Positions 10,735 through 20,309 of a stretch of DNA of 64,000 nucleotides are shown in pieces (position 1 is the first letter of the stretch; the number at the start of each line of letters is the position of its first letter). The stretch spans positions 3,844,001 to 3,908,000 of the forward strand of contig NZ_CP082787.1 in NCBI RefSeq assembly GCF_021462285.1, in the 5' to 3' direction. The stretch comes from Serratia entomophila (lineage in GTDB: Bacteria > Pseudomonadota > Gammaproteobacteria > Enterobacterales > Enterobacteriaceae). The notes below the pieces were generated by a model, which was not told where the DNA came from, ran no database searches, and saw only the letters and a list, made by a program, of their open reading frames with translations. Made by a program: the position numbers and the translations under genes.

Positions 10735-12333
10735 ATGCGCATAAAACTCTCATTCCAAATCAAGCTGTTTCTGTGCCTGGTCGCCTTCTCCTGCGTGTTG
10801 CTGGCCCTTATCGGCGCTTACGCCTACTACCAACTGGATGCCCAGCTGCACCGCGATCTCGGCGCCCGGGCTCAGGTACAGGCGCGGGAGATAGCCCTGA
10901 TCCCGTCGCTGGCCGCCGCCGTGGAAAAAAACGACGCCGGCCAGATCGCCGCACTGATGAAAAAGATCCGCGCCAGCAGCGACGCCAGCTATATTGTCAT
11001 TGGCGATAATCAGGCCAGGCACCTTTACCATTCCGAATACGACGTGCGTCTCGGCTCGCCGATGGTTGGCGGCGATAATAAAGAGGTGCTCGAAGGGAAA
11101 AGCATTATTTCCATTCGCAAAGGCGGCATCGGCGTGTCATTACGCAGCAAAGCGCCGATTATGGATGAACATAATCAGGTCATCGGCATTGTTTCGGTGG
11201 GTTATCTGAAATCGCATATCGACAATTTAAATGCCAGAACCCTGACGCAAATTGTCGGCTCAATTATTCTGCTGTTGGCGGCGCTGTTTATTTTCTCCTG
11301 GCTGCTGTCGAAAAACCTCAAGCGCCAGATGTTTTGGCTGGAACCCAAAGAAATCGCGCTGCTGGTGCGCCAGCAAAAAGCGTTGCTCGAAGCCATCTAT
11401 GAAGGGGTGATCGCCGTCGATCCGCAGTTGCGCATCATCACCATCAACCATGCGGCGCGTGAGCTGCTCGATTTGCGCCAGCCCGCCAACGCGCTGATGG
11501 GGCGCGAGATCGGCGAGGTGATCCAGGCGCAGCCGGACTTTTTTGGCGCCGCTCAGCTGGGGCAAGATACCCACGATGAAGTGTGCCGCTTTAACCACGT
11601 GCGGGTGATCGCCAGCCGGGTGCGCATCATGCAGGAGGAAGAGCTGCAGGGCTGGGTCATCAGCTTTCGCGACAAAAACGACATCAACACCCTGAGCAGC
11701 CAGCTCAGCCAGGTGAAGCGCTACGCCGATAACCTGCGCATCATGCGCCACGAGCAGTTGAACTGGACCGCTACCCTGGCGGGCCTGCTGCACATGCAAC
11801 GCTACGACGAAGCCATTCGCTATGTGGAGGCGCAGTCTGAAGGCGCACAGGAGATCCTCGATTTTATCTCGCAGCGCTTCAGTTCGGCGGCGCTGTGCGG
11901 CCTGCTGCTGGGCAAATATTCCAGCGCCAAGGAAAAAGGCGTGGAGCTGCGTTTTGATCCGGCGTGCCAGCTGCGGCAGATCCCGGCGGCGCTGAACGAA
12001 ACCGAACTGATGTCGATCGTCGGCAACCTGCTGGACAATGCGGTCGAAGCGACGCTGCGCTGCCCGGCGCCGCACCGGGCGGTGGAGCTTTATATCAGCG
12101 ACGGCAGCAACGAACTGGTGATCGAAGTCGCCGACCACGGCACCGGTATTGCGGAGGAAATTCGTGATACGCTGTTTGAACAGGGCATGACCACCAAAGA
12201 CGATAAAAACGATCACGGCATCGGCCTGCATCTGGTGGCCAGCCACGTGGCGCAGGCGCACGGCAGCATAGAAGTGTCGGACAACGAGCCGCACGGCGCG
12301 ATATTTTCTCTCTTTATCCCTAAAACCTTATAG
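10735..12333 (+). CDS. sensor histidine kinase, CitA/DcuS family
   Basis: A 532-residue membrane kinase. Transmembrane helices are at about residues 9-31 and 173-192, enclosing a periplasmic PAS-like ligand domain with SPMVGGDN and VSLRSKAPI segments as in CitA. A cytoplasmic PAS domain follows (about 215-320). The SpoB-type dimerisation helix has RHEQLNW with His339 as the likely phosphorylation site. ATPase motifs are NLLDNAV (431-437), DHGTG (467-471) and GIGLHL (495-500). It probably senses an extracellular di- or tricarboxylate and controls the divergent transporter. The regulator gene starts 15 bp after its stop. Confidence 0.92.
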   Translation: MRIKLSFQIKLFLCLVAFSCVLLALIGAYAYYQLDAQLHRDLGARAQVQAREIALIPSLAAAVEKNDAGQIAALMKKIRASSDASYIVIGDNQARHLYHSEYDVRLGSPMVGGDNKEVLEGKSIISIRKGGIGVSLRSKAPIMDEHNQVIGIVSVGYLKSHIDNLNARTLTQIVGSIILLLAALFIFSWLLSKNLKRQMFWLEPKEIALLVRQQKALLEAIYEGVIAVDPQLRIITINHAARELLDLRQPANALMGREIGEVIQAQPDFFGAAQLGQDTHDEVCRFNHVRVIASRVRIMQEEELQGWVISFRDKNDINTLSSQLSQVKRYADNLRIMRHEQLNWTATLAGLLHMQRYDEAIRYVEAQSEGAQEILDFISQRFSSAALCGLLLGKYSSAKEKGVELRFDPACQLRQIPAALNETELMSIVGNLLDNAVEATLRCPAPHRAVELYISDGSNELVIEVADHGTGIAEEIRDTLFEQGMTTKDDKNDHGIGLHLVASHVAQAHGSIEVSDNEPHGAIFSLFIPKTL

Positions 12334-12347
12334 TTTTGAGCACCCGA

Positions 12348-13037
12348 ATGATGTCACACCAAGCACTGGATGTTCTGATCGTGGAAGATGAGCCACAGTT
12401 GGCGACGCTGCACGCGGAATTTATCGAGAAAAATTTCAATCTGCGCGTGGTGGCCTACGCCGCTACGCTGGCAGAGGCGCGGGCGAAGGCCAATGCGCAC
12501 CAGCCGCGGCTGATCCTGCTGGACAACTTTCTGCCGGACGGCCAGGGCATTGAGCTGATGGAAGAACCGGCGGTGAAGAACCCGGCCTGCTCGGTTATCT
12601 TCATCACCGCCGCCAGCGACATGAACACCTGCAGCCAGGCGATCCGCAACGGCGCCTTCGACTACATCATCAAACCGGTGTCCTACAAGCGGCTGCGCAA
12701 CTCGCTGGAGCGGTTCATGCAGTTTGTACAGACCCAGCAAACGTTCAAGGTGATCGATCAGAATAGCGTCGACGCGCTGTATAACCTGCAGTCCAAGCAG
12801 TTTTCCAGCGAACCGAGCGCCAAGGGCATTGAGACCAATACCCTCGAGCTGGTGCAGGCGCTGTTTATCAACAGCCCGGAAACGGCGCACGCGGTGGAAG
12901 ACGTGGTGGAGCGGATCGGCATCAGCAAAACCACCGCCCGTCGTTATCTGGAATACTGCGTCGCCACCCAGTTCGTTAAGGTGGAGATGCTGTACGGCAA
13001 TATCGGCCATCCGCGGCGGCTGTATCGGAAAGCCTGA
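12348..13037 (+). CDS. response regulator, CitB/DcuR family
   Basis: A 229-residue regulator. The receiver domain has the acidic pair E13-D14, the phosphoacceptor D59 (LILLDNFLPDG) and the conserved lysine in YIIKPVS. The C-terminal DNA-binding region has the helix-turn-helix RIGISKTTARRYLEY typical of CitB, DcuR and DpiA. I chose ATG 12348 with GAG 7 nt upstream; a TTG at 12336 and ATG 12351 are other options. It forms an operon with the preceding sensor and likely activates the divergent 2HCT transporter gene. Confidence 0.92.
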   Translation: MMSHQALDVLIVEDEPQLATLHAEFIEKNFNLRVVAYAATLAEARAKANAHQPRLILLDNFLPDGQGIELMEEPAVKNPACSVIFITAASDMNTCSQAIRNGAFDYIIKPVSYKRLRNSLERFMQFVQTQQTFKVIDQNSVDALYNLQSKQFSSEPSAKGIETNTLELVQALFINSPETAHAVEDVVERIGISKTTARRYLEYCVATQFVKVEMLYGNIGHPRRLYRKA

Positions 13038-13139
13038 GGCTGCCATCTGGCTGTCACACAAGGGCGATAGCATGCCATTGGCGATGTCCCCTCGATGTCG
13101 GCACCTGTCGTTAAAACTGATGAAATACTGATGACTTTT

Positions 13140-13163
13140 ACCCGGCCAATGGTCGGGTTTTTT
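13140..13163 (+). terminator. terminator of the two-component operon
   Basis: ACCCGGCC AAT GGTCGGGT (one G-T pair) followed by TTTTT. It lies about 100 bp after the response regulator stop. Confidence 0.8.
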
Positions 13164-13332
13164 ATTACCCGCCCGGGTAAATAATATCGTCTATACGGGG
13201 GCGTTATTTCCACCTAAAACCAGACAATTACGAAAAATAATGACCAATGAAAATTGAACATTGGCCAAACTACCATAACCAATCAAAAACTTGATGTAAA
13301 CCACTAATATCCCATTCAGAGAACATTGAGGG

Positions 13333-13360
13333 TTGTCTCAGATATTCACTGTGTTAGGGT
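13333..13360 (+). promoter_or_regulatory. proV promoter, proU P2-like
   Basis: TTGTCT (13333-13338) and TAGGGT (13355-13360) with a 16-bp spacer match, as I recall, the layout of the osmotically induced sigma-70 P2 promoter of E. coli proU. It would give a leader of about 65 nt before proV. The AT-rich flanks are consistent with H-NS silencing at low osmolarity, as established in E. coli. Confidence 0.6.
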
Positions 13361-13431
13361 ATAGAGCACTATTATTTTCGATTGGGAAGTTTTATATCGC
13401 TTTAATTACACCAGAGGAAACAACAAATTGC

Positions 13432-14634
13432 ATGGCAATTAAACTCGAAGTAAAGAACCTATATAAGATATTTGGCGAACATCCGGAACACGCATTTAAA
13501 CTGATAGACAAGGGGCTAACAAAAGACCAATTGCTTGAAAAAACCGGATTATCGCTGGGCGTAAAAGACGCCTCTCTGGCCATTGAAGAAGGCGAGATAT
13601 TTGTCATCATGGGGCTCTCCGGTTCCGGAAAATCCACCCTGGTACGCCTTCTCAATCGTCTGATAGAACCCACTCGCGGCCAGGTGCTGATCGACGGCGA
13701 GGATATTTCGACAATATCCGACGCCGCACTGCGCACCGTGCGGCGCAATAAGATCGGTATGGTATTTCAGTCATTCGCCCTGATGCCGCATATGAATGTG
13801 CTGAATAATACCGCTTTCGGCATGGAATTAGCCGGTATTCCGCTGCAGGAACGGCAGGAAAAAGCGTTGGAGGCATTGCGTCAGGTGGGGCTGGAGAATT
13901 ATGCCCATGCTTACCCGGATGAATTATCCGGCGGTATGCGCCAGCGCGTGGGATTAGCCCGGGCAATGGCCAATAACCCGGACATATTATTGATGGACGA
14001 AGCCTTCTCGGCGCTCGACCCATTAATTCGCACCGAAATGCAGGATGAGCTGGTTAAATTACAGGCCCAGCACCAACGTACCATCGTCTTTATTTCCCAC
14101 GATTTGGACGAGGCGATGCGCATTGGCGATCGCATTGCGATCATGCAGGGTGGCGAGGTGATCCAGGTCGGCACGCCGGATGAAATATTGAATAATCCGG
14201 CCAATGATTATGTGCGCACCTTCTTCCGCGGTGTGGATATCAGCCACGTATTCAGCGCCAAGGATATCGCCCAACGCCGCCCGGTCACGCTGATCCGCAA
14301 AACCCCCGGCTTTGGCCCCCGCTCCGCGCTGCAGCTGCTGCGCGATGAAGACCGTGACTATGGTTATGTTATTGAACGCGGAAAGAAATTTATCGGCGTG
14401 GTGTCGATAGATTCTCTGAAGCAGGCGTTGGCCGCCAACCAGACGCTGGACGACGCCCTGCTCGAGGCCCCGGCCCCGGTGCCGGCCGACATGCCGCTGA
14501 GCGAACTGATTTCCCTGGTCGCCCAGGCGCCCTGCGCGGTGCCGGTAGTCTGCGAAGAACATAACTATCTCGGAATCATCTCCAAAGCCATGCTGCTTCA
14601 GGCTTTGGACAAGGAGGCACCAGCCCATGAGTGA
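13432..14634 (+). CDS. proV: ProV, glycine betaine/proline ABC transporter ATPase
   Basis: A 400-residue ABC ATPase, the same length as E. coli ProV. Walker [10 protein letters not shown] is at residues 61-69, the signature LSGGM at 165-169 and Walker B ILLMDE at 185-190. The C-terminal part holds two CBS-like repeats. With ProW and ProX it drives osmotically stimulated uptake of glycine betaine and proline betaine. ATG 13432 is chosen because it gives the family N-terminus [18 protein letters not shown]; the upstream frame is not conserved. It overlaps proW by 8 bp. Confidence 0.97.
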   Translation: MAIKLEVKNLYKIFGEHPEHAFKLIDKGLTKDQLLEKTGLSLGVKDASLAIEEGEIFVIMGLSGSGKSTLVRLLNRLIEPTRGQVLIDGEDISTISDAALRTVRRNKIGMVFQSFALMPHMNVLNNTAFGMELAGIPLQERQEKALEALRQVGLENYAHAYPDELSGGMRQRVGLARAMANNPDILLMDEAFSALDPLIRTEMQDELVKLQAQHQRTIVFISHDLDEAMRIGDRIAIMQGGEVIQVGTPDEILNNPANDYVRTFFRGVDISHVFSAKDIAQRRPVTLIRKTPGFGPRSALQLLRDEDRDYGYVIERGKKFIGVVSIDSLKQALAANQTLDDALLEAPAPVPADMPLSELISLVAQAPCAVPVVCEEHNYLGIISKAMLLQALDKEAPAHE

Positions 14635-15730
14635 CGCGACGCAAACACAAGATCCCTGGGCCACTGCGCCCGCCGATAGCGCGGCCCCGGCGCCTGACGC
14701 CGCCGCCAATAGCGGCGACGCCTGGTCCAGCGCCCCACCGCCGGCCGCCCATGACGCCGCCGCACCGGGCTCCGACTGGCTCAACAGCGCGCCGGCGCAG
14801 CCGGAGCACTTCAGCCTGCTCGATCCCTTTCACAAGGCCTGGGTGCCGTTCGACTCCTGGGTCACCCAGGGCATCGACTGGCTGGTGCTGCACTTCCGCC
14901 CGCTGTTCCAGGGCATCCGCGTGCCGGTCGACGTTATCCTCAGCGGCTTTCAGCAGCTGCTGCTGGGGATGCCCGCGCCGATCGCCATTTTGCTGTTCTC
15001 GCTGATCGCCTGGCAGATAGCCAGCCTCGGCATGGGCGCCGCAACCCTGGTTTCCCTGATCGCCATCGGCGCCATCGGCGCCTGGTCACAGGCGATGGTC
15101 ACGCTGGCGCTGGTTCTGACCGCCCTGTTCTTCTGCATCGTCATCGGCCTGCCGCTCGGCATCTGGCTGGCGCGCAGCAGGCACGCCGCCAGGGTGATCA
15201 GACCGTTGCTCGACGCCATGCAAACCACGCCGGCCTTCGTCTACCTGGTGCCGATCGTCATGCTGTTCGGCATCGGCAACGTGCCTGGCGTGGTGGTGAC
15301 CATCATCTTTGCGCTGCCGCCGATCGTGCGTCTGACCATCCTCGGCATCAAACAGGTGCCGGAAGACCTGATTGAAGCCGCCGAATCCTTCGGCTCCAGC
15401 CCGCGCCAGCTGCTGTTCAAAGTGCAGCTGCCGCTGGCGATGCCGACCATCATGGCCGGCGTTAACCAAACGCTGATGCTGGCGCTGTCGATGGTCGTGA
15501 TCGCCTCGATGATCGCCGTCGGCGGTCTGGGGCAGATGGTGCTGCGCGGCATCGGCCGGCTGGATATGGGCCTGGCCGCCGTCGGCGGCGTGGGCATCGT
15601 GATCCTGGCGATCATCCTTGACCGCCTCACCCAGTCGCTGGGGCGCGATCGCCGCAGCAAGGGCATCGGCCGCTGGTATGCCCACGGCCCCATCGGGCTG
15701 TTCACACGCCCGTTCATTAAAAAAACCTGA
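14627..15730 (+). CDS. proW: ProW, glycine betaine/proline ABC permease
   Basis: A 367-residue inner-membrane permease. Residues 1-65 form a Pro/Ala/Asp-rich hydrophilic tail, characteristic of ProW and somewhat longer than in E. coli. The membrane domain follows, with the EAA loop [20 protein letters not shown]. The start ATG 14627 lies within the last codons of proV (ATGAGTGA overlap), indicating translational coupling. It forms the membrane pore with ProV as the ATPase and ProX as the binding protein. Confidence 0.97.
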   Translation: MSDATQTQDPWATAPADSAAPAPDAAANSGDAWSSAPPPAAHDAAAPGSDWLNSAPAQPEHFSLLDPFHKAWVPFDSWVTQGIDWLVLHFRPLFQGIRVPVDVILSGFQQLLLGMPAPIAILLFSLIAWQIASLGMGAATLVSLIAIGAIGAWSQAMVTLALVLTALFFCIVIGLPLGIWLARSRHAARVIRPLLDAMQTTPAFVYLVPIVMLFGIGNVPGVVVTIIFALPPIVRLTILGIKQVPEDLIEAAESFGSSPRQLLFKVQLPLAMPTIMAGVNQTLMLALSMVVIASMIAVGGLGQMVLRGIGRLDMGLAAVGGVGIVILAIILDRLTQSLGRDRRSKGIGRWYAHGPIGLFTRPFIKKT

Positions 15731-15775
15731 ACGAATATATAAGCCTGATTCAATAGGCGTAAAAGAGGAAAAACT

Positions 15776-16777
15776 ATGCGTACCACAGGCATCTGGGCAA
15801 TCGCCCTTACGACACTGATTGGCTCACAGGTTGCTTTCGCTGATGATTTGCCAGGAAAAGGGATCTCGGTGCAACCGGTACAAAGCACCATTTCTGAAGA
15901 AACCTTCCAGACGCTGCTGGTCGGCAAGGCGTTGGAAAAGCTGGGTTACGACGTGAAAGACCCGCGAGAGGTGGATTACAACGTCGCCTACACCTCCATC
16001 GCCTCCGGCGACGCCACCTTTATCGCGGTCAACTGGGATCCTTTGCACGCCGACCAATATAAAGCCGCCGGCGGCGACGCCAAGTTTTACCGCGAGGGTG
16101 TGTACGTCAACGGCGCCGCGCAGGGTTATCTGATCGACAAGAAAACCGCCGACAAATATCACATCACCAACGTCGAGCAGCTCAAGGATCCCAAGATCGC
16201 CAAGCTGTTCGACACCAACGGCGACGGCAAGGCCGATCTGACCGGCTGCACCCCGGGCTGGGGCTGCGAGGCGGTGATCAACCACCATATCGACGCCTAC
16301 GGCCTGAGCAAAACCGTTGAACACAACCAGGGCAACTACGCGGCGATGATCGCCGACACCATCACCCGCTATAAAGAAGGCAAACCGGTGCTGTATTACA
16401 CCTGGACGCCGTACTGGGTAAGCGACGTGTTAGTGCCGGGGCGCGATGTGGTCTGGCTGCAGGTGCCGTTTTCTTCCCTGCCGGGCGAGCAGAAAGACGT
16501 CGACACCAAGCTGCCTAACGGCGCCAACTATGGCTTCCCGGTCAACACCATGCGCATCGCCGCCAACAAGCAGTGGGCCGCAGCCAACCCGGCGGCGGCC
16601 AAGCTGTTCGCCATCATGAAGCTGCCGATCGCCGACGTGAACGCGCAGAATCTGCGCATGCATGAAGGCCAGGCTTCAGAAGCGGATATTCAGAACCACG
16701 TCAACGGTTGGATCAAGGCGCATCAGGCGACCTTCGACGGCTGGGTGAAAACCGCCGCGCAGGCCGCCAACAGGTAA
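15776..16777 (+). CDS. proX: ProX, periplasmic glycine betaine-binding protein
   Basis: A 333-residue periplasmic substrate-binding protein with signal peptide [18 protein letters not shown] followed by VAFA and cleavage before DDLPG. Aromatic residues that form the betaine cage in this family are visible as [16 protein letters not shown] and VVWLQVPF; the cysteine pair GCTPGWGCE is also present. It is 45 bp after proW, last gene of proVWX. A short hairpin GCGCAAT...ATTGCGC follows the stop. Confidence 0.97.
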   Translation: MRTTGIWAIALTTLIGSQVAFADDLPGKGISVQPVQSTISEETFQTLLVGKALEKLGYDVKDPREVDYNVAYTSIASGDATFIAVNWDPLHADQYKAAGGDAKFYREGVYVNGAAQGYLIDKKTADKYHITNVEQLKDPKIAKLFDTNGDGKADLTGCTPGWGCEAVINHHIDAYGLSKTVEHNQGNYAAMIADTITRYKEGKPVLYYTWTPYWVSDVLVPGRDVVWLQVPFSSLPGEQKDVDTKLPNGANYGFPVNTMRIAANKQWAAANPAAAKLFAIMKLPIADVNAQNLRMHEGQASEADIQNHVNGWIKAHQATFDGWVKTAAQAANR

Positions 16778-16798
16778 GCGAGCCGGAGCGCAATGCCT

Positions 16799-17677
16799 CT
16801 ATTGCGCCCCCTCGATACCGCTGAACTGTAAAAAACGTTCGGCGGTTTTTGTCAGGGGCTGCGGCCAGACGCAAAACACCTGGCGCCGCGGCCCATCTTC
16901 TATCGGAATCGACACCAGCGCGCTCAGGCGCTGAGCGGTCGATATCGGCACTATTCCCGTCGCCAGGCCGCGCCGCACCAGATTCTCCAGCCATTCGATA
17001 TGGTCTATCTCGAAACTGACGTGCCTTTTGATGCCCGCAGCCTGAAAGGCGCGGTCGGTTTGGCGCCGCGCGCCGGTACCGCTGTAAAAATCCACCAGCG
17101 GCACGGCCGACAACGCCTGCAGATTGACCCGCTCACGGTTGGCCAGCGGGTGCTGCGGCGCCACCAGCGCCACCAGCGGCTCGTCGGTCAACTGACGGTG
17201 CGAAACCGGCAGCAGATCGATATCGCCCGGCCAGATGCCGACAAACGCCAGATCGCATTTCTGCTGGCGCACGTCCTCCAGCAAGGCTTCGCTCATCCCC
17301 ACGTACAGCCGGATGTTCACCGCCGGATAGTGGCGGTGAAACTTGTCGAGCCTTTCGGTCAGATCTATCGCGTTTATGGTGGAAATAGTGCCAATGGTCA
17401 GGGTGCCCGACACCGTGCCGCCGGCCGCAGTGACCTCCTCCACCAGCGCCTGCTGCGCCGTCAGCAACCGCTGCGCCGGGGCGATAAACGCCCGCCCGGC
17501 GGTGGTTAGCCGAACGCGGCGCGAGGTGCGTTCAAACAGTGCGCAGCCCAGTTCCTCTTCCAGTTTGGCAATCTGATGGCTAAGCGCCGACTGCACCGTG
17601 TGGCAGCGCTGCGCCGCCCGGGTAAAACTCTGCTCTTCGGCCACCGCCAGCGCATAACGGATCTGTTTCAGGTTCAT
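16799..17677 (-). CDS. LysR family transcriptional regulator
   Basis: A 292-residue LysR regulator with an N-terminal helix-turn-helix (MNLKQIRYALAVAEEQSF, then AAQRCHTVQSALSHQIAKLE) and a substrate-binding domain that begins around residue 92 with TLTIGTI. It is convergent with proX and divergent from the MFS gene at 17781, about 100 bp apart, so it probably controls that transporter. The target and effector are inferred from position only. Confidence 0.9.
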   Translation of the reverse strand: MNLKQIRYALAVAEEQSFTRAAQRCHTVQSALSHQIAKLEEELGCALFERTSRRVRLTTAGRAFIAPAQRLLTAQQALVEEVTAAGGTVSGTLTIGTISTINAIDLTERLDKFHRHYPAVNIRLYVGMSEALLEDVRQQKCDLAFVGIWPGDIDLLPVSHRQLTDEPLVALVAPQHPLANRERVNLQALSAVPLVDFYSGTGARRQTDRAFQAAGIKRHVSFEIDHIEWLENLVRRGLATGIVPISTAQRLSALVSIPIEDGPRRQVFCVWPQPLTKTAERFLQFSGIEGAQ

Positions 17678-17780
17678 GGCATCAATCGCAAAATGAGATG
17701 GATTAAATGAAAATTATACATTGGTTTAACCGACCGCGTTGCCGGATACTGCGCCTCACTTTTTCCTGTGATGACACACC

Positions 17781-18980
17781 ATGAGCCAACAAAATACCCA
17801 TCCGGGCCTCAGCCCGGCGCTGACAGTCCTGATCGCCATCGCCACCGGCCTGGCGGTCGCCAGCAACTACTATGCGCAACCGCTGCTGGAAACCATCGCC
17901 CAGAGTTTTGAGCTGTCGGTCAACCAGGCCGGCTTTATCGTTACCGCCGCACAGCTGGGGTATGCCGTGGGCCTGCTGCTGCTGGTGCCGCTCGGCGATA
18001 TGTTCGAACGGCGCGGGCTGATCGTCTTTATGACGCTGCTGGCCGCCGGCGGCATGCTGATCACCGCCAGTTCATCCACTCTGCCGATGATGATCCTCGG
18101 CACCGCCCTCACCGGGCTGTTTTCGGTGGTGGCGCAAATCCTGGTGCCGCTGGCCGCCACGCTGGCGCACCCGGAAAAACGCGGCAAAACCGTCGGCATC
18201 ATCATGAGCGGCCTGCTGCTCGGCATCCTGCTGGCGCGCACCGTCGCCGGGGCGCTGGCGGCGATCGGCGGCTGGCGCACCATCTACTGGGTCGCCAGCG
18301 TGCTGATGCTCCTGATGGCGCTGATCCTGTGGCGCGCGCTGCCGCGTTATAAACAGCACTCCGGGCTGAATTATCCGCAGCTGCTGAAATCGATCTTCAC
18401 CCTGTTCAGCCGCACGCCGCTGCTGCGCACCCGCGCCATGCTCGGCGCGCTGTCGTTCGCCAACTTCAGCATCCTCTGGACCTCGATGGCCTTCCTGTTG
18501 GCGGCCCCGCCGTTCAACTATTCCGAAGGGGTGATCGGGCTGTTCGGCCTGGTGGGCGCCGCCGGGGCGTTGGCCGCTTCGCGCGCCGGCCATCTTGCGG
18601 ACCAGGGCAAAGCCGGCCTGACCACCAGCCTCGGCCTGATGCTGTTGCTGCTGTCGTGGATACCCATAGCGCTGGCGAAAGAGTCTTTGTGGGCTTTGAT
18701 CGTCGGCATTTTGGTGCTCGATCTGGCGGTGCAGGCGGTGCACGTCACCAACCAGAGCGTGATTTACCGCATCATGCCGGAAGCGCGCAACCGCCTGACC
18801 GCCGGCTACATGACCTGCTATTTTATCGGCGGCGCGCTCGGTTCGCTGCTGTCCGCCTCTGCCTATCAGCATGCGGGATGGTACGGCGTGGCCGCGGCGG
18901 GGGGCGTTTTGTGCCTGTTTAACCTGCTGACCTGGTGGCTCGGCAAACGCCACGATCCGCAAGGGGCGACGACAATCTGA
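17781..18980 (+). CDS. ygaY: MFS transporter, YgaY-like
   Basis: A 399-residue major facilitator with twelve predicted membrane helices and the MFS loop motif GDMFERRG between helices 2 and 3. It resembles sugar/arabinose-efflux or drug-efflux type MFS proteins; the substrate is unknown. Its place between proX and ygaZ corresponds to ygaY of E. coli K-12, which is broken there, whereas this copy is intact. Here it also has its own divergent LysR regulator. I use the symbol on synteny, not on known function. Confidence 0.8.
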   Translation: MSQQNTHPGLSPALTVLIAIATGLAVASNYYAQPLLETIAQSFELSVNQAGFIVTAAQLGYAVGLLLLVPLGDMFERRGLIVFMTLLAAGGMLITASSSTLPMMILGTALTGLFSVVAQILVPLAATLAHPEKRGKTVGIIMSGLLLGILLARTVAGALAAIGGWRTIYWVASVLMLLMALILWRALPRYKQHSGLNYPQLLKSIFTLFSRTPLLRTRAMLGALSFANFSILWTSMAFLLAAPPFNYSEGVIGLFGLVGAAGALAASRAGHLADQGKAGLTTSLGLMLLLLSWIPIALAKESLWALIVGILVLDLAVQAVHVTNQSVIYRIMPEARNRLTAGYMTCYFIGGALGSLLSASAYQHAGWYGVAAAGGVLCLFNLLTWWLGKRHDPQGATTI

Positions 18981-19072
18981 TTACCGTGCAAATAGTAACC
19001 TTGGAAATTTATTAGCGGCGCAGGGTATAATCATTACTCACTCTCTGGTAATGTTCTGGGCATGAACTATTG

Positions 19073-19849
19073 ATGTCCTATCTACCCTGCGACCCAAAAA
19101 AAATGCAAAGCCAAGCTGCAGATAGCCTCAGCCCCCCTGCCGTCAGCGCCACTTTCACCCACGGCATCGTCGACAGTTTACCGATCGTCATCGGCTACGT
19201 GCCGGTGGCGTTCGCCTTTGGCCTCAGCGCAGTCAAGCTGGGGTTCAGCCCGTTCGAAAGCATCTTCTTTTCCTGCATCATCTACGCGGGCGCCAGCCAG
19301 TTCGTGATTACCGCCCTGCTGAGCGCCGGCATGTCGCTGTGGGTTTCCGCGTTGACGGTCATGGCGATGGATGTGCGCCACCTGCTGTATGGCCCGGCGC
19401 TGCGCCACCGCATCGTATCGCGCATGTCGCCCGGCAAAACCGCCATCTGGGCGTTTGGCCTGACCGATGAGGTGTTTGCCGCCGCTACCGCCAGGCTGAT
19501 GCGCAATAACCGCAGCTGGAGCGAGAACTGGATGATCGGCATTGCGCTGTGTTCCTGGCTTTCCTGGGTGGCCGGCACCGCCCTCGGCGCGCTGTTCGGC
19601 AACGGGCCGCTGGAGCAGTTCCCGGTGATTGAGGCTTCGCTGTCCTTTATGCTGCCGGCGCTGTTCCTCAGTTTCCTGCTGGCCGCGTTCAAACGCCCGC
19701 AGAGTTTGACCATCATTGCAGCTCTGAGCGGCGCGCTGCTCGGCGTAGTGCTGTTCTCCATCCCGGTCGCCATTCTGGCCGGCATCGGCGCCGGCTGCAT
19801 CGCCTCGCTGTTCCAGCCCGCTGCCGCGGAGGCCGGCCATGAACACTGA
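19073..19849 (+). CDS. ygaZ: YgaZ, branched-chain amino acid exporter large subunit (AzlC family)
   Basis: An AzlC-family inner-membrane protein that, with YgaH, exports L-valine and possibly methionine. Family motifs PIVIGYVPVAFAFG, CIIYAGASQFV and AMDVRHLLYGP are present. ATG 19073 gives 258 residues; ATG 19103 gives 248 residues, nearer the E. coli length, but lacks a clear ribosome site, so the start is unsettled. A TATAAT at 19026-19031 with TTGGAA 19 bp upstream may be the promoter. The 3' end overlaps ygaH by 11 bp. Confidence 0.9.
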   Translation: MSYLPCDPKKMQSQAADSLSPPAVSATFTHGIVDSLPIVIGYVPVAFAFGLSAVKLGFSPFESIFFSCIIYAGASQFVITALLSAGMSLWVSALTVMAMDVRHLLYGPALRHRIVSRMSPGKTAIWAFGLTDEVFAAATARLMRNNRSWSENWMIGIALCSWLSWVAGTALGALFGNGPLEQFPVIEASLSFMLPALFLSFLLAAFKRPQSLTIIAALSGALLGVVLFSIPVAILAGIGAGCIASLFQPAAAEAGHEH

Positions 19850-20180
19850 CGTGCTGATTATCGGCCTGGTGGTTGGCTGCGCTAATTACCTGTTCCGTTA
19901 TCTGCCGCTGCGCCTGGCGCCGGCGCGCGCGCAGCCCGGCATCAAGCGCGGCAAAACCGCGCTGCTGCTCGACAGCATCGGCATCGCTTCAATCTGCGCG
20001 CTGTTGGTGGTTTCCAGCACCCCGGTAGTGATGCGCGAACCCGATAAACTGCTGCCGACGTTATGCGGCTTTGCGGCGTTGGGGCTGTGTTTCTACCGCA
20101 GTAAAAGCATCATTTTGTCCACGCTGATCGGCGCGGCGGCCTTTGGCATTACATTAAAGTTGTTAATATCTTTCAGCTGA
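19839..20180 (+). CDS. ygaH: YgaH, branched-chain amino acid exporter small subunit (AzlD family)
   Basis: A 113-residue hydrophobic protein of the AzlD family with about three or four membrane helices and the motif NYLFRYLPLRL near the N-terminus. It is the partner of YgaZ in valine export. The start ATG 19839 overlaps the end of ygaZ, indicating coupled translation. A terminator follows at 20226-20245, so the unit is ygaZH. Confidence 0.93.
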   Translation: MNTDVLIIGLVVGCANYLFRYLPLRLAPARAQPGIKRGKTALLLDSIGIASICALLVVSSTPVVMREPDKLLPTLCGFAALGLCFYRSKSIILSTLIGAAAFGITLKLLISFS

Positions 20181-20225
20181 GGCTGACGGCGCCCCCGAGG
20201 GTTCAGCCCTGCGTCTCGCTTTTCT

Positions 20226-20245
20226 GAGCCGGTACCCGGCTCTTT
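20226..20245 (+). terminator. terminator after ygaZH
   Basis: GAGCCGG TAC CCGGCTC followed by TTT, then ACAAT. The stem is strong but the U-run is short. It separates ygaZH from the mprA operon. Confidence 0.65.
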
Positions 20246-20309
20246 ACAATCGACTGACAAATGACACGAATTGCTAAATTATTCGCACGGCTGAACATTT
20301 ACATTATTA

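Larger units (their letters stand above)
13038..13431. other. intergenic region: regulator terminator and proU control region
   Basis: The 394 bp hold the terminator at 13140-13163, a palindrome TTACCCG CC CGGGTAA at 13165-13180, and then an AT-rich stretch before proV with an inverted repeat CCAATG...CATTGG at 13244-13264. AT-rich DNA here fits H-NS control, known for proU in E. coli. No additional gene is seen. Confidence 0.6.

Noticed and set aside
16788..16807. Hairpin GCGCAAT...ATTGCGC after proX as a terminator
   Set aside because: No U-tract on either strand, and it overlaps the stop of the convergent LysR gene. It may still be a weak barrier, but I do not list it as a terminator.
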